The translations under genes were made by a program, and so were the position numbers. Shown piece by piece: positions 1 through 5,283 of a stretch of DNA of 5,968 nucleotides. The notes under the pieces were generated by a model. The model was not told the origin of the DNA and ran no database searches. It was given only the letters and a program-made list of their open reading frames with translations. Source of the stretch: Planctomycetaceae bacterium (GTDB lineage Bacteria > Planctomycetota > Planctomycetia > Planctomycetales > Planctomycetaceae); contig JAEUIG010000503.1 in NCBI GenBank assembly GCA_016795125.1, positions 1 to 5,968 on the forward strand, written 5' to 3'. How positions within the stretch are numbered: position 1 is the first letter of the stretch; every line of letters starts with the position of its first letter.

Positions 1-681
1 GAGTTCCGGCACGATGAAATGCGCCGTCGCTCCGTAGGTCAGCATGTGCCGGGCGTAGGCGTCATGGTACGGACGTGCGCCGGGGAATGACGGCAGCAGT
101 CCATGATGCAGGTTGATGATCCGGCCACCGGCGAACTGCCAGCAGGTTCGCGCCGGGAGAATCCGCATGTAGCGGGCGAGGACGATGTAATCGATCTCAT
201 GCTCGTCGCAGAGCTGTTCAAACCGGGCTTCGTCGGCCTTGCCGTCCCCATCGCCGATGTTGACGAACGGGACACCAAATTCCTCCGCCAGGTTCTGGCA
301 GGCGTCGCGATTGCCGATCATCACGGCCGGTTCGGCCGACAACCGGCCGGCGCGAATGCCGTCCAGCAGAGCTCGGGGAGTCTCAGGGCGAAACGTGGTG
401 CAGATCGCAATCCGCGGCGGCCGCTGGTGCTCGTCGCGCGACCAGGTGCGGATCGACAGTCCCTTCAATCGCCCGATTTCCGCCATCCGTCGCCGCAGTT
501 CCGGGATCGGCTCCTGGTCGTCTGGCCAATCCACGCGCAGCAGCATGGCGAACAGCCGCTCCGAGTCGTGGTCGTACATCTGGATTTCAAAGATGTTCGC
601 CCCTGCGGTGGCGACGTAGTGCACGATGGGATCCGCCAGCCCGCGGTTGTCCGGCCCTACGGCAGTGATTGTGACGTGCAT
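1..681 (-). CDS. purU: Formyltetrahydrofolate deformylase PurU, N-terminal 227 residues, cut by the window edge
   Basis: Hydrolyses 10-formyl-tetrahydrofolate to formate and tetrahydrofolate in the cytoplasm, balancing one-carbon pools and supplying formate for purine synthesis. The reading frame is open from the ATG at 681 to base 1. Residues 1-80 form an ACT domain opening with TAVGPDNRGLADPIVHYVA. Residues 88-227 are the formyltransferase-type catalytic domain. INLHHGLLPSFPGARPYH (189-206) carries N190 and H192, matching the catalytic Asn-x-His of the family, and ATAHFIVPEL follows. The catalytic Asp should lie just beyond the window, as should the last 50-60 residues of a usual ~280. The start is supported by AGGA six bases upstream (complement of 688-691). 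Oddity: the His-Cys-Leu motif common after the first beta-strand in enterobacterial PurU is replaced by TTFRPETPRALLDGI, and the usual SNH is GNR (123-125). From memory, planctomycete homologues share this form. Family assignment is firm; the deformylase activity is inferred from it. Confidence 0.93.
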   Translation of the reverse strand, partial: MHVTITAVGPDNRGLADPIVHYVATAGANIFEIQMYDHDSERLFAMLLRVDWPDDQEPIPELRRRMAEIGRLKGLSIRTWSRDEHQRPPRIAICTTFRPETPRALLDGIRAGRLSAEPAVMIGNRDACQNLAEEFGVPFVNIGDGDGKADEARFEQLCDEHEIDYIVLARYMRILPARTCWQFAGGRIINLHHGLLPSFPGARPYHDAYARHMLTYGATAHFIVPEL

Positions 682-725
682 CGCTGTTCCTGACGGCTGT
701 CCTCGAACCGGTCATCGTGTTCGGG

Positions 726-734
726 AGTGTAACA
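726..734 (-). promoter_or_regulatory. Candidate extended -10 promoter for purU
   Basis: On the minus strand this reads TGT followed by TACACT, an extended -10 element (TGn plus a hexamer matching TATAAT at four of six positions). It lies about 45 bases upstream of the purU ATG, giving a leader of roughly 38 bases. No good -35 hexamer is visible at 17-18 bases, which is tolerated for extended -10 promoters. It rests on consensus matching only. Confidence 0.35.
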
Positions 735-793
735 TTCGGAACCGGGACGGGTGAGCGGCCCTGCGGGCGCCGACTCAGCGTTACGGGCCGCAT

Positions 794-822
794 TTGACCG
801 ATCCGCAGAAGTGCGATAGCAT
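794..822 (+). promoter_or_regulatory. Candidate sigma70-type promoter for the 54-residue protein gene
   Basis: TTGACC (794-799) and TAGCAT (817-822) are separated by exactly 17 bases. The first matches the -35 consensus at five of six positions, the second the -10 consensus at four of six. Transcription would begin near 829, giving a leader of about 50 bases before the ATG at 878. It lies back to back with the purU promoter candidate in the 196-base divergent intergenic region. This is the best promoter match I found in the window, but it is consensus matching only. Confidence 0.42.
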
Positions 823-877
823 CCTGCGACGTAACTTCTGCCGGAAACACCACATCGATTGAGGCTAGCCAGACAGT

Positions 878-1042
878 ATGGGTCGGAATGAACGTCAACG
901 TGAGATTTCCCGCCGCCGCTCGCGGCGCGTCAAACTGAAGAAACTGCGCACCCGCTTTGCCGCGGCCAAGACCGAAACGGACAAGTCCGCCATTCGGGCC
1001 AAGGTCAACCGGATGTGTCCGTTCGTTGTGCTCGAGAAGTAG
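878..1042 (+). CDS. Small basic protein of 54 residues, possibly a planctomycete-restricted DUF family
   Basis: The frame runs ATG to TAG with 54 codons. Residues 1-26 are extremely basic (begins MGRNERQREISRRRSRRVKL) and are followed by a likely helix with alternating charge around AAAKTETDKSAIRAKV, ending MCPFVVLEK. There is no signal peptide or membrane segment. It resembles short planctomycete proteins that I recall being annotated as DUF6800, with the pattern 'MGR-x-E-R-Q-R-E' and a late 'PF'; this match is from memory. The composition suggests binding to RNA or DNA, or to the ribosome, but no function is established. GAGG at 861-864 is 13 bases from the ATG, a rather long spacing, and a good promoter match lies upstream at 794-822. 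The gene stands alone: purU diverges from it and the next gene is 231 bases downstream. Helped by its compact family-like sequence, I consider it real. Confidence 0.8.
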   Translation: MGRNERQREISRRRSRRVKLKKLRTRFAAAKTETDKSAIRAKVNRMCPFVVLEK

Positions 1043-1068
1043 TCGAACCCCTCACGGGATCTTCCCTG

Positions 1069-1085
1069 CGGTCGTTATTCGACCG
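1069..1085 (+). other. Small hairpin downstream of the 54-residue protein gene
   Basis: CGGTCG (1069-1074) and CGACCG (1080-1085) form a perfect six-bp stem with a five-base loop TTATT, 26 bases past the TAG. There is no following T-run, so it is a weak candidate for a transcript 3' end. The rest of the 231-base gap (1043-1273) shows no convincing coding sequence. Confidence 0.2.
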
Positions 1086-1254
1086 GCAGTGACAGACGGT
1101 CCGGGACGTGCCTCCAAACACGCCTGCTGCACCGCGCGCCGCCACGGTCTCGCATTCGGCGTCGGCTCGGGGTATCTTGAACTGCGGCGGCAGGATGCGC
1201 CTCCCACAATGTCAGCGCCGCGGGTGCCAGGAGGCATCACATCGCGGCGTCCCG

Positions 1255-1268
1255 CCGAAGCTTCGGAG
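1255..1268 (+). promoter_or_regulatory. Ribosome binding site overlapped by a 12-base palindrome
   Basis: GGAG at 1265-1268 is the Shine-Dalgarno sequence of the cupredoxin-like gene, five bases before the first ATG (1274) and eight before the second (1277). The perfect palindrome CCGAAGCTTCGG (1255-1266) runs into it, so a short CCGA/TCGG hairpin would cover the first two bases of the site. The palindrome may equally be chance. Confidence 0.4.
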
Positions 1269-1273
1269 TTCTG

Positions 1274-2074
1274 ATGATGCACGTTTCTTGTGGCCGCAGT
1301 ATTGCGGCGCTCTCGCTCGCGTTTCTGTTCGGGTGCTCAGTCGCATCCGCTGCGGACGAATGGGGCAGCATTGAAGGGCAGTTCATTCTGGAGGGAGACG
1401 TCCCGGAACTGCCGGCGCTGGTGGAAAAGGGCAACGCCGCCGCCAAAGACGCCGCCGTCTGCGCCGCCAGCGGCGTGCCGGATGACTCGCTCATCGTCAA
1501 TCCCGAGAATCTCGGCATTGCCAATGTCTGCCTTTACATCCGAAAGGCTCCGAAGAAGATCCATCCCGATCTGAAGGCGAGCGCCGAGCCGCAGGTCGTG
1601 TTCGACCAGGTCGGCTGCCGGTTCACGCCGCATCTCCTGATCGTCCGCACCGACCAGGTCGTGCTCGTGAAGAGCGGCGATCCGATCAATCACAACACGC
1701 GTACGTCGCCGTTCGCCAACAAGGCGGAGAACCTGATCATCAAGCCGGAAGAACGGACCGGCGTGCAGATCACGATGAAACAGTCAGAACTGAACTATCC
1801 GCCGGTGAAAGTTTCCTGCGACATTCACCCGCACATGTCGGCCTACTGGATGGTGGCCGACCATCCGTACGTCGCAATCACCGATGCCGACGGCAAGTTC
1901 AAGATCGAGAACCTGCCCGTCGGCGAGCACACGTTCCGCGTGTGGCACGAACGTCCAGGCTACATCAACTGCGGCGAGTTCAAGCGCGACCTGAAGGTCA
2001 CGGTGAAGCCGGGCGAAACAACCACGCTGGCGCCGTTCAAGGTGCCGGTCGCCGAGTTCACGAAAACCAAGTAG
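1274..2074 (+). CDS. Exported cupredoxin-like protein with C-terminal carboxypeptidase-regulatory-like domain
   Basis: A 266-residue exported protein. Residues 1-27 form a signal peptide with a hydrophobic core (IAALSLAFLFG). C21 follows LFG, a near-lipobox, while ASA/ADE at 25-30 looks like a signal peptidase I site, so lipoprotein or soluble is open. Residues 32-195 resemble the cupredoxin-fold proteins often labelled 'methylamine utilization protein' in databases: GCRFTPHLLIVRTDQ (114-128), then SGDPINHNTR with H140, then VSCDIHPHMSAYW with C182, H185, H187 and M188. H140, C182, H185 (or H187) and M188 have the order of type 1 copper ligands. Residues 196-250 (ITDADGKFKIENLPVGEHTF and after) are a carboxypeptidase-regulatory-like beta-sandwich. 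The two adjacent ATGs differ by one residue; the second has better Shine-Dalgarno spacing. The likely role is periplasmic or surface electron transfer or metal binding; the partner is unknown and copper binding is inferred. Confidence 0.88.
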   Translation: MMHVSCGRSIAALSLAFLFGCSVASAADEWGSIEGQFILEGDVPELPALVEKGNAAAKDAAVCAASGVPDDSLIVNPENLGIANVCLYIRKAPKKIHPDLKASAEPQVVFDQVGCRFTPHLLIVRTDQVVLVKSGDPINHNTRTSPFANKAENLIIKPEERTGVQITMKQSELNYPPVKVSCDIHPHMSAYWMVADHPYVAITDADGKFKIENLPVGEHTFRVWHERPGYINCGEFKRDLKVTVKPGETTTLAPFKVPVAEFTKTK

Positions 2075-2105
2075 TTCCCGCCGACAGGCGAAACCTGCAC
2101 ACGTC

Positions 2106-2136
2106 GCAGCCCGGTTGCCGGCCGCAACCGGGCTGC
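2106..2136 (+). terminator. Perfect 13-bp hairpin between the cupredoxin-like gene and the membrane protein gene
   Basis: GCAGCCCGGTTGC (2106-2118) and GCAACCGGGCTGC (2124-2136) are exact reverse complements around a five-base loop CGGCC. The hairpin begins 31 bases after the cupredoxin-like gene's TAG and ends 21 bases before the next ATG. It lacks a T-run on either strand, so it is not a standard intrinsic terminator. It could end or attenuate transcription, protect the 3' end of the upstream message, or be a protein site. The stem itself is certain; its role is inferred. Confidence 0.5.
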
Positions 2137-2157
2137 CCGCATGCTGTGAGCGGCATA

Positions 2158-2328
2158 ATGCGCAACCAGATCGGTTTCCTGCTTCAGTTCGCCGCACTGG
2201 TGCTTCTGCCGCTGCTCATTATCTGGCAGCTCAATTTCGGGTTTCCGCTGATCTGGATGCCGGCCCTCACAGTCGCCGGCATTGTGATGTTTTACGTGGG
2301 GCACCACCTGCGGCAGCAGACGCCTTAG
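2158..2328 (+). CDS. Small membrane protein of 56 residues with two transmembrane helices
   Basis: The frame from the ATG at 2158 to the TAG at 2326-2328 encodes 56 residues. Two hydrophobic helices are clear: about residues 5-24 (GFLLQFAALVLLPLLIIW) and 31-48 (LIWMPALTVAGIVMFYVG), with a short turn QLNFGF. Charged ends (MRN and HHLRQQTP) suggest a hairpin in the inner membrane with both termini in the cytoplasm. The frame extends upstream into the cupredoxin-like gene, but the hydrophobic protein begins here; a GTG at 2146 is an alternative start. No strong Shine-Dalgarno sequence is visible. Only 25 bases separate it from the propeller gene, so the two are probably co-transcribed. I do not recognise a named family. 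The strongly membrane-like translation and gene spacing argue that it is real. Confidence 0.72.
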   Translation: MRNQIGFLLQFAALVLLPLLIIWQLNFGFPLIWMPALTVAGIVMFYVGHHLRQQTP

Positions 2329-2353
2329 AGGCCGATGATCGTCGGCGGGTACG

Positions 2354-4357
2354 ATGCGTACTCTCACTCTGATCATGGCAGTCGCTTGCGCGTCCCTGGC
2401 GGCGGCGCAGTCCACGGTCCAGCCGCACCCGCCGCTCGGCCTCGATGTCTCTCTGCCTGCGGCCAAGCGGATGGCAGGCGCGAATGAGTTTATCCGGGCC
2501 GGCGAATGGGACGCGGCCATCAAGTCGCTCGAGCAGTTAAAGCAGGATTTCGGCGGCGAGTTGATCGCCGTCGCTCCCAACCGGTATCTGAATGTTCGCG
2601 AAGCGGTGTCCGCGACGTTCGCATCGCTGCCAACCCCCGGGCTGGCCGTCTATCGCCGCCGCATCGACCCTTCGCTGCTGCTGCAGTTTGAAGATGCGGC
2701 CGCCCGGCGCGATCGCGCCATGATGCAGCAGGTCCTGCGGGACGGATTCGCCGGCAGTAGCGGCGACGACGCTCTCGACTGGCTGGCCGAGGACGCGCTG
2801 GAACGCGGCGACCTCGACGCCGCTCGCATCTGGTGGACGGCACTGCTCCCCCCCCCGCCCGCGGCGGAACGAAACGCGTCCCTGATTCTCAGGTATCCCG
2901 ATGCGGCGCGCACACCCGCCGAGATCTACGCGCGGCTGGTCTTGTGCTCTCTGTTGCAGGGAGATCGGGCGCGAACAGCGCGGGAGCTGCGGTTCTTCAC
3001 CAGCCGCTTCGGCGATGTTCACGGGGATCTGGCGGGTCGATCAGGATTGCTCTCCGAGCTGCTCGCCCAACTGCTGAGAGAATCCTCGCAATGGGAGTCC
3101 CCCGGCAGTCGGCGACAGCCAGGACCAGCCGTGTCCCGCGTGCTCTGGTCGCAGCCGCTCAATGTTGGCAATCCATCCGACAGCGAACGGGAAGCAGCCG
3201 ACAATTCACAGATTGCAACGGAGGCTCCCGGCGTCGTGCCAGCGGTCTGGGAGGGGACAGTGCTCGTCAGCAGCTCCGCCGGTGTGCGGGCGCTCAGCGT
3301 CGAAACCGGGAAAGCCCGCTGGCCGGCCGGGCCGGACGACGACGGTACGCTTGATGCCGTCACGACTCCTTGGCCGTCTCCGAGTCTGCCGACCATCGGA
3401 ACATCGCGCCGCAGCGGACAAGTCGCGGGCGGCTGTTACTACACCCGCATAGGACCTCTCGTCTCTGTGCCGTCCATCCGAGGACCGGAGACCGGTCCCT
3501 CGGAGTTGAAGTGCTTCGACCTGCTGGCCGAAGGGAGGCCGTCGTGGAGCGTCGCGAGCGATGAACTTCCCGAATTGTCCTCCGCCAGATTCTCCGGTCC
3601 GCCGCTGGTCAATGACGGCCGACTGTACATCGCGGTGCGGCGTGCACAACCGCAGGTCGAATCGGGGTTGGCTTGCTTCGCAGCGTCTACAGGACAACTG
3701 CTCTGGTCGCGCCGCTTGTGCGCCGCTCTGGCGTCCCCGCCCGTGGCGCGGCATCGCATTGATGACGACGTGCTGGCATCCGGCGCGGGCCTGGTTTTCC
3801 AGATTCCAGGACCGGGGGTGATCACGGCCTGCGACGCCGTCACCGGCGAACTCCGGTGGGCCGTAACGTATGCGCCGATCGCCACGGCCGCGCCGCATGC
3901 GGAATCGGTGGCGCTGCTCTACGACGGCGGCCGCCTGTTTGTGGCCGCCGCGAACCTGAATCAGCTGCTCGCGCTCGACGCCTGCGATGGACGGCAGTTG
4001 TGGGCCGCTCCCCGCTCCGGGCGAATCCGCAATCTCCTCGGGGTCGCGGAAGGACGGCTGATCGCCGCCGGCGACCAGTTGTGGGGGTTCGATGTGGAAC
4101 GCGGAACAGCCTGGCGGTTCGGGTACGACGATCCCGAAGGCCACGGATACGGCGCTGGCGCTTTGCATGCGGGCCGCGTCTACTGGCCGACGCGCGAGGA
4201 GTTGTTCGTCGTCGACGCCGGCACGGGGGGCCTGCGGGAACGCCTCAGCCTCGCAGGACCGGCCGGCCTCGGCGGCGGGAACCTGGTCATTGCGGGCGAC
4301 TGCCTGCTGGTCGCCTCGGAAACGCATCTCACGGCCGTCGGTCCGTTGAAGCGCTGA
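2354..4357 (+). CDS. Exported TPR-like and PQQ-type beta-propeller protein
   Basis: A 667-residue exported protein. The signal peptide is residues 1-18 (MRTLTLIMAVACASLAAA), with cleavage likely before Q19. The ATG at 2354 is the only reasonable start because an in-frame TGA lies at 2336. Residues 40-245 are alpha-helical and TPR-like, for example FIRAGEWDAAIKSLEQLKQD and AEDALERGDLDAARIWWTAL. Residues 295-665 carry blades of the PQQ/BamB-like propeller type, each a beta-rich 'GxxLxV...LxAxDxxTGxxxW' unit: near 301-323, 421-451, 488-502, 525-550, 566-588, 606-626 and 641-663. The fold is usually a protein-interaction platform, and I see no evidence that the PQQ cofactor binds or that the protein is a dehydrogenase. 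A nine-C run at 2848-2856 encodes part of PPPP at 166-169. Its small membrane neighbour suggests an envelope role, perhaps scaffolding. The family is clear but the function is unknown. Confidence 0.9.
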   Translation: MRTLTLIMAVACASLAAAQSTVQPHPPLGLDVSLPAAKRMAGANEFIRAGEWDAAIKSLEQLKQDFGGELIAVAPNRYLNVREAVSATFASLPTPGLAVYRRRIDPSLLLQFEDAAARRDRAMMQQVLRDGFAGSSGDDALDWLAEDALERGDLDAARIWWTALLPPPPAAERNASLILRYPDAARTPAEIYARLVLCSLLQGDRARTARELRFFTSRFGDVHGDLAGRSGLLSELLAQLLRESSQWESPGSRRQPGPAVSRVLWSQPLNVGNPSDSEREAADNSQIATEAPGVVPAVWEGTVLVSSSAGVRALSVETGKARWPAGPDDDGTLDAVTTPWPSPSLPTIGTSRRSGQVAGGCYYTRIGPLVSVPSIRGPETGPSELKCFDLLAEGRPSWSVASDELPELSSARFSGPPLVNDGRLYIAVRRAQPQVESGLACFAASTGQLLWSRRLCAALASPPVARHRIDDDVLASGAGLVFQIPGPGVITACDAVTGELRWAVTYAPIATAAPHAESVALLYDGGRLFVAAANLNQLLALDACDGRQLWAAPRSGRIRNLLGVAEGRLIAAGDQLWGFDVERGTAWRFGYDDPEGHGYGAGALHAGRVYWPTREELFVVDAGTGGLRERLSLAGPAGLGGGNLVIAGDCLLVASETHLTAVGPLKR

Positions 4358-4425
4358 GGTCGGCTGCCAGGGGTCAGGCATCGGAAATCCGGATGCGGAA
4401 TCGATTTCTCACTCCCGGTCCGCCG

Positions 4426-4455
4426 TCGACCGTCGGCTGTCCGTCCTGCTAACAT
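4426..4455 (+). promoter_or_regulatory. Candidate extended -10 promoter for the HPS-like gene
   Basis: TGC followed by TAACAT (4447-4455) forms an extended -10 element, and TCGACC (4426-4431) lies 18 bases upstream as a -35 matching four of six positions. Transcription would start near 4462, giving a leader of about 36 bases to the ATG at 4498. It sits in the 140-base gap after the propeller gene, suggesting that the HPS-like gene has its own transcript. Consensus match only. Confidence 0.35.
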
Positions 4456-4497
4456 GCCGCCGTTTCATCCTCCCGCGAATTCCGCTGAAAGTGACCG

Positions 4498-5202
4498 ATG
4501 CGACCAATTGTTCAGATTTCCCTCGACCTGACGAACAAGGAAGAAGCCCTCGAAACTGCGGCCATGGCGCTCCGCGCCGGCGTGGACTGGATTGAAGCCG
4601 GCACGCCGCTGATCCTGGCCGAAGGACTGCACGGAGTGCGGGCGCTGCGGGCGGCGTTTCCCAACACGCCGATCGTCGCCGATCTGAAGACGATGGACGG
4701 CGGCTACCTGGAAGCGGAAATGATGGCCAAGGCCGGCGCCACGCACGTGGTCGTCATGGAACGGGCCCACGAGGAAACGATCAAGTGCGTCGTGAAGGCG
4801 GGCAAGGATTTCGGCTGCAAGGTGATGGGGGACAACATGGTGGCGGCCGACATGGTCGCCGCGGCGAAACGGCTCGAAGACCTCGGCTGCGACTACATCG
4901 TCCACCACATCGGCTATGATGAGCGCCGCGGCATCGTGGCCCGCGGACTCCGTCAGCCCAGCCCCCTCGACCAGCTCCGCGAGGTCGTCCAGGCGGTCAA
5001 TATCCCGGTGCAGGCGGTCGGCGGACTGTCGCTGGAACAGGCCGTCCGCACCCCCGAATACGGCGCCCCGCTGGTGGTGCTCGGCGCTCCGCTGACCATC
5101 GATGCCGACTCCTTCAAGACCGCCGACGGCAACCTCGAAGCATCTCTGCGGATGATCTGCGAGAAGGTGCACGCCTACGGAGATGTGCGCGTCGGGAGGT
5201 GA
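4498..5202 (+). CDS. 3-hexulose-6-phosphate synthase-like enzyme of the OMP decarboxylase superfamily
   Basis: A 234-residue cytoplasmic TIM barrel of the HPS/KGPDC group. HPS (hxlA) condenses formaldehyde with ribulose 5-phosphate to D-arabino-3-hexulose 6-phosphate and can run in reverse; KGPDC decarboxylates 3-keto-L-gulonate 6-phosphate. Visible superfamily residues: D10 in QISLDLTN, E33 in WIEAG, the hallmark D62-x-K64-x-x-D67 in ADLKTMDGGYLEAEMMAKAG, H137 in VHHIGYDER, and the phosphate-binding end VQAVGGLSLEQA (171-182) with VVLGAPLT (193-200). The H-x-G-x-D pattern with Y140, not the Arg typical of KGPDC, favours HPS. About 25 residues after 205 exceed the usual ~210-residue HPS. No 6-phospho-3-hexuloisomerase gene is in the window. 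The Shine-Dalgarno sequence is weak. The dehydrogenase follows 81 bases downstream and may share the pathway. Superfamily is very secure; the exact reaction is not. Confidence 0.88.
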   Translation: MRPIVQISLDLTNKEEALETAAMALRAGVDWIEAGTPLILAEGLHGVRALRAAFPNTPIVADLKTMDGGYLEAEMMAKAGATHVVVMERAHEETIKCVVKAGKDFGCKVMGDNMVAADMVAAAKRLEDLGCDYIVHHIGYDERRGIVARGLRQPSPLDQLREVVQAVNIPVQAVGGLSLEQAVRTPEYGAPLVVLGAPLTIDADSFKTADGNLEASLRMICEKVHAYGDVRVGR

Positions 5203-5244
5203 TGCGAAACCGCCAGCGTCAATTGTGAGCGATCGTCAGCTGCG

Positions 5245-5272
5245 CTACCCACTATCAACTACCCACTACCCC
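5245..5272 (+). repeat. Four tandem heptamers in the leader of the dehydrogenase gene
   Basis: Four consecutive seven-base units: CTACCCA (5245-5251), CTATCAA (5252-5258), CTACCCA (5259-5265) and CTACCCC (5266-5272). Units 1 and 3 are identical and the others differ at one or two positions. The array contains no G and ends 11 bases before the ATG at 5284, so it fills the place where a Shine-Dalgarno sequence would be. It resembles the short tandem heptamer arrays known from cyanobacterial intergenic regions, although its origin here is unknown. Confidence 0.75.
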
Positions 5273-5283
5273 CTCGTTTTCCC

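Noticed and set aside
103..693. Plus-strand open frame of 196 codons across purU
   Set aside because: The minus strand encodes an intact PurU sequence over the same bases. The plus-strand translation has no domain and no plausible ribosome binding site.
957..1274. Plus-strand frame of 105 codons covering the gap before the cupredoxin-like gene
   Set aside because: It begins inside the 54-residue gene in another frame. The translation is low-complexity, rich in Pro, Arg and Ser, without a ribosome binding site or any family resemblance.
2154..2159. CATAAT as a -10 element for the membrane/propeller genes
   Set aside because: It overlaps the start codon at 2158, so transcription would begin inside the gene. 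There is no suitable -35 and no later start that would keep the first helix.
3206..4381. A 391-codon open frame on the minus strand, antisense to the propeller gene
   Set aside because: Its translation is rich in Arg, Gly, Ala and Gln with no recognisable domain, as expected for the complement of a GC-rich gene. The plus-strand frame has a signal peptide and clear propeller repeats.
4465..5172. A 235-codon open frame on the minus strand opposite the HPS-like gene
   Set aside because: It is a mirror of a strongly conserved plus-strand gene. Its composition (many His, Asp and Val) is what reverse-complemented Asp/Val/Ala codons give.
5221..5231. AATTGTGAGCG, identical to the left part of the E. 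coli lac operator
   Set aside because: The right half-site is missing (it continues ATCGTCAGC) and there is no LacI-family gene here. Eleven bases can match by chance, and LacI-type operators need the palindrome.
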